A DNA stretch of 64,000 nt from JAKLKS01 sp964370855. GTDB lineage: Bacteria > Planctomycetota > JAJSAM01 > JAKLKS01. Position 1 is the first letter of the stretch, and each line of letters starts with the position of its first letter. The notes beneath the pieces are model-generated. The model saw nothing but the letters and a program-made list of their open reading frames with translations, was not told the DNA's origin and ran no database searches. The stretch covers positions 153,022-217,021 of the forward strand of contig CAYJMF010000002.1 in the NCBI GenBank assembly GCA_964370855.1, in the 5' to 3' direction. A program made the position numbers and the translations under genes. Of the stretch, positions 16,893 to 26,626 are shown one piece after another.

Positions 16893-18612
16893 GGGGACTG
16901 GCGGGATTCCTCCTCCTCCTCGCCGGGCTCCTTCCCGCCTGCGCCACCGTCGTCTCCCAGCCGACCCTGGAGAGGGAGCTGGCCGTCGCCCTGGAGCGGC
17001 GGCGCGTGGACGGGATCGCGGACCGGGTCCTCGCCTTCCGCGGGGGCCTCCTGCGGGAGGCCGCCGACGGGGACCGCGTCGATCGGCCCGCCCGCGCCGC
17101 CGCCGCCGCCCGGGCCGCCGCCTCCCTCCGCGCGGAGCTGGCCGACGTCCACCGCCTGCGGCTCGACCGGGAGGGCCGGGTGGACCTCGACCTCTGCTCC
17201 TTCCTGCTCGATGAGGCCATGGAGAGGGTCCGCCTCGCGGACCTCGACGAGGACCGCCTCCGCGCCCTCTCCGGGGACGCCGCCGCGGCGGCCTTCCTCG
17301 CCGATCCCGGCGCCCCCTCGGCGGACCTCGTCGCCCGCCTCGCCGCCGGCGCGCCGTCCTGGTTCCCCCCCGGCGCCCCCCTGCCCGCGGGCGCCGCGGA
17401 GGCTTCCGCCGACGATCTCCGGACCGCCGCGCGGCGGGCGCGCCAGGTTGCCGGTCTCCTCCGCCGGCGCGGCGACGAAGCGCAGGTCCTCCGGCCCGCC
17501 GACGGAGGCCCCGTGCGGGAGGCCGCCCGTGCCGCCGCCGACCGCTCCGAGGCCGCCGCCGGGGCCCTCGACGAGGAGGCGAAGAAGCGCCCCGAGTCCT
17601 TCGAAGCGCCCGCCGGCCGCACGGCCTTCGTCGCGGCCCTCCGCACCCGCCACGGCGTGGACGCCGCGCCCGAGGAGCTCGAGCGCGTCGGCGCGGAGCT
17701 CCTGGCGTCGATCACCGCGGAACTCGAGGCCCTGGCCGCGGAGCGGTTCCCCGGGCGCACCTGGAAGGAGGCCCTGGCGGAGGTCCGCAAGGACCATCCC
17801 GCGCCCTCGGAGGTCCCGGCGGAGGCCATGGCCGCCGCCGTCGAGGCGAGGGAGTTCTGCATCGAGCGCGGCCTCGTCACCATCCCCGCGGAGGCCCGCC
17901 TCGGCCACCCGGAGATCGTGGGGGACGGCATGGCCCGCTCCTACCCCTTCGCCGCCTTCGGCTTCCGCGAGGAGACGGCGGAGGGGTCGAGCGGCCGCTA
18001 CCTCGTCTCCCCCGGCGCGACCTGGATGGACGACGCGCAGCGCGAGGAGCGCCTCGGCGGCGCCTGCCGCCCCTGGACCCGCGTCGTCGCCCCCCACGAG
18101 ATGTGGCCCGGCCACCACCTCCAGTTCTGGTACGCCGATCGCCGCGCCTCGCGCCTCCGCCGGGAGGCCGGGACTTCGGTGTTCGTCGAGGGCTGGGGCC
18201 TCTACTGCGAGTGGCTCCTCGACCGCCACGGCTTCTTCCCGCGCCCCGAGGAGAGGCTCTGCCTGCTCTCCATGCGCGCGTGGCGCGCCTGCCGGGTGAT
18301 CCTCGACGCGCGCCTGCACTGCGGCGGCTGCACGCCGGAGGAGGGCATCGACTTCCTCGTCGACCGCGCCGGCCTCACCCGCGACGCCGCCACGGCGGAA
18401 GTGCGCCGCTACATGGGCTCCCCCACCCAGCCCTTCTCCTACGCCTGGGGCTGGCGGGAGATCCTCCGCCTGCGCGCCGACGAGGAGGCCCGCCTCGGGG
18501 AGCGGTTCTCGGAGCGGGAGTTCCACGACCGGCTCCTCTCCTGCGGGCCGGTCCCGTTCCGGTTCGTGCGGAGGCTGTTCGGGTACGGGGGGGAGGACCG
18601 CCATACTGAACC
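16889..18612 (+). CDS. DUF885 family lipoprotein (putative metallopeptidase), 3' end in gap
   Basis: About 575 residues read from GTG 16889 up to the run of N. The N-terminus is a lipoprotein signal (FLLLLAGLLPAC). The C-terminal half has the DUF885 hallmark HEMWPGHHLQ (HExxPGH type), VFVEGWGLYCEWL and PFSYAWGWREI, expected of zinc peptidase-like proteins. Residues about 200-290 are a long charged helical insertion. The sequence runs out at the gap after LLSCGPVPFRFVRRLFGYG, close to where family members normally end, so little is likely missing. Coupled to the regulator gene upstream; functional link unknown. Confidence 0.75.
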
Positions 18613-18696
18613 NNNNNNNNNNGGCCCCTCCCGCCCGGGCCACGATGATTCGCCCCCCTCCCGCCGCCAATCTGGGTCGGGTTCAGTATGGCGGTC
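18596..18696. repeat. 17-bp inverted repeat bracketing an assembly gap
   Basis: GACCGCCATACTGAACC at 18596-18612 is followed by ten N (18613-18622), then by its exact reverse complement at 18680-18696. It sits between the ends of two convergent genes, the left arm inside the last DUF885 codons and the right arm just past the PQQ-gene stop. Either a long natural hairpin stopped assembly, or the repeat is an assembly fold-back. The gap length is probably a placeholder. Confidence 0.6.
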
Positions 18697-18706
18697 TCCC
18701 GCCCTC

Positions 18707-20080
18707 CTACCGGATCGCCTGCACCCGCTGCCCCGCCACCACGTAGAGGGTCCCGTCGGCGACGACGGGGCAGGAGACCGGCCCGTCGAGGGCGAGGGAC
18801 CAGGCGTCGTCCCCGCTCCGGGCGTCCACGGCGACGAGGCGGCTCCGCGATCCGAAGATCACGAGCCCGCCGGCCATGGCGGGGCTCGAGAGGTGGCGGG
18901 TTCCCATCCAGCGGTTCCACAGGCGCGCCCCCGTCGCCGGGTCGTAGGCCTCGACCTCCATGCTCTCCAGCGCGAAGACCACGGCCCGCGCGTCGGCGGC
19001 GGGGCCGTCGCCGAGGAAGCGGCCCTTGACGGAGCGGGTCCACAGCACCCTCCCCGTCTCCGCGTCCACGCAGCGCAGGCGCCGCCCCCCGTCGCCGATG
19101 ATCACCGAGGACCCCACGGCGGCCGGGGCGAAGGAGATCATCCCGTCCACGGGCAGCGTCCATGCGGCCTTCCCCGTGGCGGCGTCCAGCGCGATCACCT
19201 CCGCCCCCTTCGTCCCGACGACGACCCGTCCGCCGGCCACGACGGGGGCGGCGCTTCCCGCGCGGCAGCGATGCTCCCAGCGGGTCGCCCCGGTGACGGG
19301 GTCGAGGGCCACCACGGACTCGTCCACGAGGCAGGCGTAGAGCGTGTTCCCGAGCACGAGGGGGGCGGCGCCGACGCCGTAGGAGGCGCCCACGGTCCAT
19401 GATTCGCGGCCGTCCTCGAGCCGGAAGGCCGTGAGCCCGCGGGAGGTGCCCACGTAGACCAGGCCCCGGGCGACGACGGGGGCCGAGAGCACCCGCCCCG
19501 GGATCCCCGCGGCCCAGCGCTGCCCGAGGTCCTTCGAGCCGTAGGCGGAGACGCGGTTCCCCGCGGCGACGACGACGGCCCCCTCGGCGGAGGCCACGGG
19601 CGCGTCCGGCGCGTCGAGGCCGTCGGAGAGCGCCGTGCGGAGGCTGCGCTCCGCCCGGACGGCGAGGCCGGGCCCCCCCGCCGGCGGATCGCCCCGGGCG
19701 CTCGTCCGCCCCATGTCCCCCTTGAGGGTGAGCCAGTCGTCGGCCCGGATCTCGCCGGTGGGGAGACCCGCCTCGAGCACCGTGACGAGGAGGCGGGCGC
19801 GGGCGCGGCGCTCCTCGGCGCGGTCCGTGGATGCCTCGCGCAGGAGGTCGAGGGCCCGGGGTCCGAAGGCGCGCAGGGACTCCGTGGCGGCGACCCTCTT
19901 CTCCGCCTCCTGGTGATCGAGGTTGCGGATCCAGGCCTCCACCTTCTTCCGCTCCGCGGGGGTGAGGGGAGCGGCGGGGGCGGCGGTTCCGGCGACGGCG
20001 GGGGGATCCCCGGCGGGAAGGGCCGGCGCGGCGAGGGCGGCGAGCAGCAGGCCGGCGGCGGCGAGGCTTTGCGCCCGCAT
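18707..20080 (-). CDS. secreted PQQ-type beta-propeller protein
   Basis: 457 aa with signal peptide (SLAAAGLLLAALAAPALPAG) and GGAGG before the ATG. Residues about 40-120 are helical, HEAT-like (VEAWIRNLDHQEAEKRVAATESLRAFGPRALDLL). Residues 140-457 are repeated PQQ/WD40-like blades with the usual AAPLVLGNTLYACLVDESVVALD, GATRWEHR and VVAGGRVVVGTK spacing. No PQQ-binding active-site Asp pair or heme motif is recognised, so a binding or reporter role is likelier than dehydrogenase activity. Confidence 0.8.
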   Translation of the reverse strand: MRAQSLAAAGLLLAALAAPALPAGDPPAVAGTAAPAAPLTPAERKKVEAWIRNLDHQEAEKRVAATESLRAFGPRALDLLREASTDRAEERRARARLLVTVLEAGLPTGEIRADDWLTLKGDMGRTSARGDPPAGGPGLAVRAERSLRTALSDGLDAPDAPVASAEGAVVVAAGNRVSAYGSKDLGQRWAAGIPGRVLSAPVVARGLVYVGTSRGLTAFRLEDGRESWTVGASYGVGAAPLVLGNTLYACLVDESVVALDPVTGATRWEHRCRAGSAAPVVAGGRVVVGTKGAEVIALDAATGKAAWTLPVDGMISFAPAAVGSSVIIGDGGRRLRCVDAETGRVLWTRSVKGRFLGDGPAADARAVVFALESMEVEAYDPATGARLWNRWMGTRHLSSPAMAGGLVIFGSRSRLVAVDARSGDDAWSLALDGPVSCPVVADGTLYVVAGQRVQAIR

Positions 20081-20190
20081 GGGGGATCCTCCGTTCCGGG
20101 GTCGAGCCTAGGGGCGGCCCCGCGCCCCGTCAAGCCCCCCCGTCCGGAAATCCGTTGCGGCCCTCCCCCCGGCCGTGGAGTCTCGGGACC

Positions 20191-22146
20191 ATGGGAGTGG
20201 AAACCCGGCCCGCCGCCGCGTTCTTCGACCGGACCGCGCCGGGCTACGCCGCCGCCCGCTACGGCCCGCGGGCGAGGCCCTTCCACCGCGCCTTCTTCGG
20301 GACGCGCCTCCGCCTCGCGGCGGAGGCGCTGATGCAACTGCCCGCGGGGTCCCGCGTCGTGGACGTGGGATGCGGGCCCTCCCCTCTCGCGCCGGGCCTG
20401 CGGGCCCGCGGCATCTCCGTGGTCGGCGTGGACCTCGCCCCGGGGATGCTGCGGGCGGCGCGGGCCGCGGGGGCGCTTCCCGTCCTCGGCTCCGCCGCCG
20501 CCCTTCCCCTCGCCGACGGCTCGGCCGACGCCATGGTGCTCCTCGGGGTGACGACCTACGCGCCGGACCCGGGCCCGCTCCTCCGGGAGGCGCGGCGGGT
20601 GCTGCGGCCCGGGGGGATCCTCGTGGTGACGGCCACCAACGCGTGGTCCCCGGACACGCTGGTGAGGGGATGGCTCCGCGGGGCGGCCGCCCGCATGCGG
20701 CGCGGCGGGGATCGGGTCCTCACCTCCGGCGTCCCCGTCCACGCCCACGGGACCGCCGACTTCGAGGCGGCGATCCGCACCGCGGGGCTCGAGCCCGTCG
20801 GCCGCCGCGGGCACAACTTCACCTTCTTCCCCCTCGGGCTCCTGCTGGAGACCCCGTCGGTGATCCTCTCCCGTGCGGCGGAGGCGGCGCGGCTCCCCCC
20901 GGGCCTCGCCTCGGACACGGTCTACACGGCCCGCCGGCCCGGGCCGCGGCGGGCCCCGCCGCCCCCCCCCCCCCGCCGCCCCGTGCGCGTGCTCCGCGCC
21001 ATCGCCCGGCTCAACGTGGGGGGCCCGGCGATGCACGTCTCGCTCCTCTCGGCGGGGCTCGAGGCGAGGGGCTTCCGCACGACCCTCGTGACCGGGAGGG
21101 TCGAGGCCGGCGAGGCGGACATGACGGACTACGCGCTCGAGCGGGGCGTGACGCCCGTGGTGGTGCGCGCCCTCGGGCGTTCGGTGTCGCCCCTCGCGGA
21201 CCTCCGCTCCTTCGGGGAGCTGCTCTCCCTCGTGCGCCGGGCGAGGCCCGACGTCGTCCACACCCACACCGCCAAGGCCGGGGCCCTCGGCCGCCTGGCG
21301 GCGGCGCTCTGCGGGGTCCGCGTCCGCATCCACACCTTCCACGGCCACGTCTTCCACGGCTACTTCGGGGCGGCGGCGACGCAGCTCGTGCTCCTGGCGG
21401 AGCGGACCCTCGGGCTCCTCTCCCACCGGGTGCTTGCCGTGAGCGAGGAGGTGGGACGCGACCTCGCCGGGGTGTACGGGGTGGTGCCGCCGGGGAAGAT
21501 CGAGGTGGTCCCCCTCGGCCTCGACCTCGAGGCCTTCGCGGCGGCGGGGCGGGGCGAGGGGCGGGGGGCGCTCCGCGCGGAGATCGGGGCTGCGGCGGAC
21601 GAGCCCCTCGTCGGGATCACGGGACGGCTCGTGCCCGTGAAGGACCACGCCTTCTTCCTGGAGGCCGGCGCGGCGCTTCTCCGGGAGGAGCCGCGGGCCC
21701 GGCTCGTCGTCATCGGATCGGGGCCGCTCGAGGAGGAGCTGAGGGCGCGGGCCCGCGCCCTCGGCATCGAGGGGCGCGTCCACTTCCTCGGCTGGCGGCG
21801 GGACACGGCGCGGCTCACCGCCGACCTCGACGTCGCCGCCCTCACGAGCCTCAACGAGGGCACCCCCGTCGCCCTCATCGAGGCGGCGGCGGCGGGGCTC
21901 CCCGTCGTCTCCCGGGACGTGGGCGGCGTCGCCAGCGCGCTCCGCGGCGTCGCCGACGTCATCCTCGTCCCCGCCGGGGCCCCCCCCGCGGGCTTCGCCG
22001 CGAGCCTCGCCGCCGCGATCCGCACCTCCCGGGGCCGGGCGCGCCGCCCCGACCCGGAGGTGCTGCGCCGCTACTCCGTCTCCCGGCTCTGCGACGACGT
22101 GGAGAGGATCTACCGGGAGGAGCTCCGCCGGAGGAGAGGGGACTGA
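20191..22146 (+). CDS. fusion of class I SAM methyltransferase and GT4 glycosyltransferase
   Basis: 651 aa. Residues about 10-240 are a Methyltransf_11-type domain: SRVVDVGCGPSPLAPGL (motif I, SAM binding), VVGVDLAPGMLRAA, and EARRVLRPGGILVVTATN. Residues about 270-650 are a GT-B glycosyltransferase of family 4: RLNVGGPAMHVSLLSAGL, DVVHTHTAKAGALGRLAA, PLVGITGRLVPVKDHAFFL, and EGTPVALIEAAAAGLPVVSRDVGG with the E-x7-E nucleotide-sugar site. The two are joined by a Pro/Arg linker coded by a run of 13 C (20962-20974). Likely acts on a cell-surface polysaccharide or lipid-linked glycan. The C-run may be a phase-variable site or a read error. Confidence 0.75.
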   Translation: MGVETRPAAAFFDRTAPGYAAARYGPRARPFHRAFFGTRLRLAAEALMQLPAGSRVVDVGCGPSPLAPGLRARGISVVGVDLAPGMLRAARAAGALPVLGSAAALPLADGSADAMVLLGVTTYAPDPGPLLREARRVLRPGGILVVTATNAWSPDTLVRGWLRGAAARMRRGGDRVLTSGVPVHAHGTADFEAAIRTAGLEPVGRRGHNFTFFPLGLLLETPSVILSRAAEAARLPPGLASDTVYTARRPGPRRAPPPPPPRRPVRVLRAIARLNVGGPAMHVSLLSAGLEARGFRTTLVTGRVEAGEADMTDYALERGVTPVVVRALGRSVSPLADLRSFGELLSLVRRARPDVVHTHTAKAGALGRLAAALCGVRVRIHTFHGHVFHGYFGAAATQLVLLAERTLGLLSHRVLAVSEEVGRDLAGVYGVVPPGKIEVVPLGLDLEAFAAAGRGEGRGALRAEIGAAADEPLVGITGRLVPVKDHAFFLEAGAALLREEPRARLVVIGSGPLEEELRARARALGIEGRVHFLGWRRDTARLTADLDVAALTSLNEGTPVALIEAAAAGLPVVSRDVGGVASALRGVADVILVPAGAPPAGFAASLAAAIRTSRGRARRPDPEVLRRYSVSRLCDDVERIYREELRRRRGD

Positions 22147-22186
22147 TGTGCCCGCTCTCCCGGGCGTTGCGCGCCTTCGGTGCGCG

Positions 22187-22238
22187 GGTCCCGGAATGGA
22201 TGCGTCCCTGAACGACGGGACGCCTCCATCCCGGGACC
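22187..22238 (+). terminator. long hairpin downstream of the methyltransferase-GT4 gene
   Basis: Two 22-nt arms (22187-22208 and 22217-22238) pair with two mismatches around an 8-nt loop, with GCGTCCC/GGGACGC at the tip. No T-run follows. It lies 40 nt past the stop and could terminate transcription or stabilise the 3' end. The remainder of 22147-22394 shows no gene. Confidence 0.5.
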
Positions 22239-22394
22239 GCTGGAGAGACCTCGGGGTTGAGACGCGCCCCGGCGCAGCGGGGATGGGTCCGGGATCGGGA
22301 CACTGGATCCTGGAGCACGGCGGGCATCCCCCGGGATTCCGATGCCATCAAGGCACGAACGATGAACGCCGTTCCCCGGGGTCCGTGGGCGGAT

Positions 22395-24983
22395 CTACTT
22401 CTTCGACTTCCGGACCTCGTCACGGAGCCTGCGGAACTCCTCGTGCAGGGACTCGAGGTCGGTGCGGAGCTTGCGGATCTCCTCGCCCTTGTCCTTGCCC
22501 TCGCGGATCTTCTTCGCGGCCTCCGCGGCGGAGCGGCGCACGCGGCCGTCGAGATCGTGCTCGACGAGCCGCCCGAGCGCGGGCAGGGCCTTCTCCTCGC
22601 CGAGCTCGGCGACGGTGGCGCAGGCCACGAGCTTGACGCGGAGCCACCAGTCGCCGACGAGCCGGACGAGGTCCTCGGCGATCTCCGCCTTCGGGACGTC
22701 CTTGACGTCGGCGAGCTTGCCGAGGAGGGCGGTGCCGGTGCCGCGGAGGTTCCCCGGGCGGGAGAGCTTCACGGCGTCCCGCGCCTGCTCGACGCCGCGG
22801 GCGTCCCGCAGGGCGGCGAGCCCCCCGAGGGCCCCGGAGCGGACGACCTCGTTCCAGGAATCCCGCTTCTCGTAGACCTTCTTCAGGAGGTCGTAGGCCT
22901 TCGGCGAGCGGGTCCGGCCGAGGGCCGCGGCGGATTCCGCCTCGACGACGCAGGAGGGATCCCCCTTCGAGAGGAGGGCGTGGAGGGCGTCGGAGACGGA
23001 GGCGTCGTCCTTCCACTCGCCCAGCGCGCGCACGACGGCGCGCCGGACCTTCGGGTGCTTCGTCCCGAGGGACTCGAGGAGCGCGTCCCTCGCGGGCCCC
23101 GTCCGGGCCCTGCCGAGGGCCGTCGCCGCCGCGGCGCGCACCCCCCAGAACTCCTTCTCCGTCCCCATGCACTTCACGAGGGCGTCGACCCCCTCCGGCG
23201 CCGCCTCCTTCCCGAGGCAGACCGTCGCGTGGACGCGGCCGCAGAGGTCGGGGTCGGAGGCGAGCTGCGCGACGAGCATGTCGCGGGGGGGCGTGAAGTC
23301 GAGGGTCTTCAGGATCCGGAAGCCCGGGTCGATGTTCACCCACTTCGGGCGGGCGGCCAGCTTCATCTCGAAGGAGTGCTCGCGGTCCTTCAGCTCGACC
23401 TCGAGGACCACGCTGCGGCGGCCCCCGGTCCCGAAGGCGATGGAGAGGGGCATCCGGAACCGCTCGGGCGTGTCGTCGTCGGTCCCCTGGACCTGCTTCA
23501 CGGAGATCGTCGCCGCCTTTCGCTTCTCGTCCCAGGCGTAGGTCGCCTTGAGGTCGGGATGCCCGGCGCGGAAGACCCACTGGCTGAAGAAGGACTCGAG
23601 GTTGCGGCCCGTCTCCTCCTCCACGGCGCGGCGCAGATCGATGGTCTCGACGTTCCCGCCGCGGTGCTTCGCGACGTAGCGGCGGATGCAGCGCCAGAAG
23701 AGATCCTCGCCGAGGAGGTCCCGGAGCATGTGGAGGACCAGCGCGCCCTTCTCGTAGAGGTGGCGATCGAAGATCTCCACCGGGTCGCGGTAGTCCTTGC
23801 AGACGATGGCGCGCCGGTAGTGGCCGCCGTCCTCCGCGAGGTAGTTGTCGCGGAGCGCGAGGATGTTGAGCAGGTACTCGTCGCGGCCGAGGTCGTGCTC
23901 CCGGAAGAGGGCGTCGAAGAAGGTCGCGAAGCCCTCGTTGAGCCAGCCGTGGGACCAGTCGCGGCAGGTGACGAGATCCCCGAACCACTGGTGGGCGAGC
24001 TCGTGGGCGACCAGGGAGTCCATGGTGTTGTCGAGGAAGCAGCGGCGGTCCAGCAGGGCGGAGTCCGTCAGCGTCGTGGCGGTGGTGTTCTCCATCCCGC
24101 CGAAGATGAAGTCCTGCACGAAGACCTGGTCGTACTTCTCGTAGGGGTAGGGGGCGCCGGTGGAGCGGGAGAAGAACTCCATGATCCGCCGGGTCTTCCC
24201 GCAGGCGCGCTTCGCGTCGGCGAGCCGCCCGGGAGGCGCCCAGACCGTCATCGGGACGTCGCGCCACTTCTCGGAGTACGTCTCGAACTCCCCGGCCACG
24301 AGGGTGACCAGGTAGGTGACGTGGGGGATGGCCTGCCTCCAGTGGAAGGTCGCGGTCTTCCGCGCGGCGTCGACCGTGCGCCTGACGAGCTTCCCGTTGG
24401 AAAGCGCCTTCATGTGCGACGGGACCGTTGCGATCACCTCCGTCGTGGCCTTCTGGTTGGGGTAGTCGTAGCAGGGGAACCAGTGGCGCGCGTCCTGGTC
24501 CTGCCCCTGGGTCCAGGCCTGCACGAGCTGGTCCGGCCGGTCGGCGTCGGGGCCGCAGAAGTAGAGGCCGCGGCGCGGGACGCCGGAGTACTCGACGGAA
24601 ACCTCCGCCTTCCGCCCCGCGGGGAGCGGGCGGGGGAAGCGGATGGAGAGGACGTTCTCGACCAGGGTGAAGCGCAGCGGCCGGCGGGTGCCCTTCATGC
24701 GGACGCGGCGGACCTCGAGGTCCACGCAGTCCAGTTCCAGGGTGGCGAGGTCGCCGAGGATGGGCGTGAAGACGTGGGTGGCCGTCCCGGCGATGGACTT
24801 CCGGCGGAAGTCGAGGGCGACCTCGAGGCGGATGTGCCGGACGTCCACCTTGCGGTCGCGGGACCACTTCCGGTCCGTGCCCGGGAGCGGGAAGGGGCGC
24901 TTCACCCCGTTGGGAGCGGCGGCGAGCCCCCCCTCCATGCGGCCGCAGCGGACGTGGGAGAGGCCGAAGGACTCGAGGGACAT
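22395..24983 (-). CDS. M1 family zinc aminopeptidase with HEAT-repeat and coiled-coil tail
   Basis: 862 aa, AGGAG upstream of the ATG on the minus strand. The catalytic part has the M1 exopeptidase motif GGMEN (295-299), the zinc site HELAHQWFGD (His327, Glu328, His331) and the third ligand Glu350 in WLNEGF. It therefore removes N-terminal residues from peptides. Residues about 560-800 are HEAT-like helical repeats replacing the usual ERAP1-type domain (VRAAAATALGRARTGPA, VRRAVVRALGEWKDD). The last 40 residues are a Lys/Glu coiled coil. No signal peptide, so probably cytoplasmic. Confidence 0.9.
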   Translation of the reverse strand: MSLESFGLSHVRCGRMEGGLAAAPNGVKRPFPLPGTDRKWSRDRKVDVRHIRLEVALDFRRKSIAGTATHVFTPILGDLATLELDCVDLEVRRVRMKGTRRPLRFTLVENVLSIRFPRPLPAGRKAEVSVEYSGVPRRGLYFCGPDADRPDQLVQAWTQGQDQDARHWFPCYDYPNQKATTEVIATVPSHMKALSNGKLVRRTVDAARKTATFHWRQAIPHVTYLVTLVAGEFETYSEKWRDVPMTVWAPPGRLADAKRACGKTRRIMEFFSRSTGAPYPYEKYDQVFVQDFIFGGMENTTATTLTDSALLDRRCFLDNTMDSLVAHELAHQWFGDLVTCRDWSHGWLNEGFATFFDALFREHDLGRDEYLLNILALRDNYLAEDGGHYRRAIVCKDYRDPVEIFDRHLYEKGALVLHMLRDLLGEDLFWRCIRRYVAKHRGGNVETIDLRRAVEEETGRNLESFFSQWVFRAGHPDLKATYAWDEKRKAATISVKQVQGTDDDTPERFRMPLSIAFGTGGRRSVVLEVELKDREHSFEMKLAARPKWVNIDPGFRILKTLDFTPPRDMLVAQLASDPDLCGRVHATVCLGKEAAPEGVDALVKCMGTEKEFWGVRAAAATALGRARTGPARDALLESLGTKHPKVRRAVVRALGEWKDDASVSDALHALLSKGDPSCVVEAESAAALGRTRSPKAYDLLKKVYEKRDSWNEVVRSGALGGLAALRDARGVEQARDAVKLSRPGNLRGTGTALLGKLADVKDVPKAEIAEDLVRLVGDWWLRVKLVACATVAELGEEKALPALGRLVEHDLDGRVRRSAAEAAKKIREGKDKGEEIRKLRTDLESLHEEFRRLRDEVRKSKK

Positions 24984-25081
24984 GGGGGGTTTCTCCTGGA
25001 GAATCCGTTCCGGAAACCCCCATTTCTACCCGACCCCCGAACCGCCCGCGGAGGGAAAGGGGACGTCCTCCCCCTCCCTCC

Positions 25082-26626
25082 CTAGAGCCCGAAGGCCACC
25101 TCGAAGGGGCCGTCCCCCTCGGTGGGGATGGTGACGGCGGCGTGGACCGGATCGCGGTCCGGGGCCTCGACGAAGAAGTGGAGTTCCACCCGGGGGACCC
25201 GCATCTCGACGGCGCCGTCTTCGCGGTACGGGGATCCCGACCGGAAGGGGACCATCCTCCGCTCCCCGTCGACGACCTTCTCCCGCATCACTTCGTAGGC
25301 GAAACGGGGAAGCGGCTCCCCCGTGATCCGGTCCGAGAACCGCAGGCGCAGCCGCACGGTCCGCTCGACGCGCAGTTCCAGCCCCGCCGTGGGGATGCGC
25401 ACCCCCTGCACCGTCGTCGGCAGGACGTCCCCGTTCTCGGGGTCCGGCATCACGGATACCGAGACCGTCGCGTCGCCCAGCTCCGGCAGTCCCTCGAAGG
25501 CGAAGCCGCCGTCGTCACCGGTGACCGTGTCCCGCGCCAGGTCCCGCCTCCCCCCCATCCAGACCTTCACGCCGGCCACGGGGACCCCGGCGTCGTCCAC
25601 GACCCGGCCCTCGAGGCGGTTCGGGCCGCGGGACTCCGGCTCCAGCACGATGCGGAGCGAGGCCGCGCCGCCGGCCTCCAGGGGTTCCGTCCGGCTCCAC
25701 CGGCCCCAGGCGAACTTCCGGGCGGACACCGCCACCTCCCCCGCGGGCACGGCCTCGAAGCGGAACCGCCCGTCGGCCTTCGTCCACGCGTCCTGGAACC
25801 CTGCCATCACCTGGCAGCCGGGCAGCGGCCGCCCCCCCTCGTCCACGACGATCCCCTCGACGACTCCGAAGGCGGCCCCGTCCACGGGGACGGAGAGGAC
25901 GATGCCCTCCAGCACCTGGTCCGCGGAGGGGTCCACGGGCACGGTGGCGTGGAGTTCAAACCCCCGCGGGCGGTTCTGCACGCGCCGGTAGTTGGCCCCG
26001 AGCCGGAAGGGGCGCACCGGCTGGCGGACCGCCTCGAAGGTGCCGTCGGCGCCGGTGGTGGCGATGGCGGCGACGAACTCGAAGGAGAGGACGTCCCCGT
26101 CGGCGCCACCCCCCTTCGGGTCCACGCGCACCACCTCCGCGCCGGCGAGGGGGCGGCCGGCGGCGTCGAGGACCTTCCCGCGGAAGGTCGCGCTCCCCTT
26201 CTCCGGCACCGGCGCCCACTTCGACCCGGCGCGCATGGTGAAGCCCCCCTCCCCGGCGCCGCCGGAGAGGCCGACCCGGGCCCCCGCCCCCGCACCGGCG
26301 GACGTCCCGGGGGAGGGAGGCGGCGCGGGATCGCGGGGAGGGAGCGGGCGGAGATCCAGCCGGAGGAAGCCCGGGACGGCGGGCGGGGGGGGCGTCGCGG
26401 GCGCGGCCTCCTCCGCGGCGGCGGGTGCTGCCGGTTCCGGCGCGGGCGCGGGCCCGGGCGCGGGCAGCGGCGGCCCCTCTACGGGGGGCGGGACGACGGA
26501 GGCCGCCCCCGTGGTCCGGGGGGGTCTCCCCGCGGAAGACCCCTCCCCGCCGGACCGCGACCAGAGGAGGGCGCCGAGGAGGACCAGTACGGCGACGCCG
26601 ACGGCGACCCTGGTCCGGGTGGTCAT
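25082..26626 (-). CDS. membrane-anchored carboxypeptidase-regulatory-like protein
   Basis: 514 aa. A single N-terminal membrane helix (VAVGVAVLVLLGALLW, residues about 7-22) is followed by a long Pro/Ala linker to about residue 120 and then three or four beta-sandwich regulatory-like repeats. These include ATFRGKVLDAAGRPLAGAEVV, VVEGIVVDEGGRPLPGCQV and LEGRVVDDAGVPVAGVKVW. The topology puts the repeats outside the membrane. Its ATG overlaps the TGA of the kinase gene (ATGA at 26623-26626), so the two are translationally coupled. A plausible membrane partner or substrate of the kinase (inference). Confidence 0.75.
   Translation of the reverse strand: MTTRTRVAVGVAVLVLLGALLWSRSGGEGSSAGRPPRTTGAASVVPPPVEGPPLPAPGPAPAPEPAAPAAAEEAAPATPPPPAVPGFLRLDLRPLPPRDPAPPPSPGTSAGAGAGARVGLSGGAGEGGFTMRAGSKWAPVPEKGSATFRGKVLDAAGRPLAGAEVVRVDPKGGGADGDVLSFEFVAAIATTGADGTFEAVRQPVRPFRLGANYRRVQNRPRGFELHATVPVDPSADQVLEGIVLSVPVDGAAFGVVEGIVVDEGGRPLPGCQVMAGFQDAWTKADGRFRFEAVPAGEVAVSARKFAWGRWSRTEPLEAGGAASLRIVLEPESRGPNRLEGRVVDDAGVPVAGVKVWMGGRRDLARDTVTGDDGGFAFEGLPELGDATVSVSVMPDPENGDVLPTTVQGVRIPTAGLELRVERTVRLRLRFSDRITGEPLPRFAYEVMREKVVDGERRMVPFRSGSPYREDGAVEMRVPRVELHFFVEAPDRDPVHAAVTIPTEGDGPFEVAFGL

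Noticed and set aside
25051..25081. Short GGGGACGTCC palindrome after the M1/repeat gene junction
   Set aside because: Only a few base pairs in very GC-rich DNA; could be chance.
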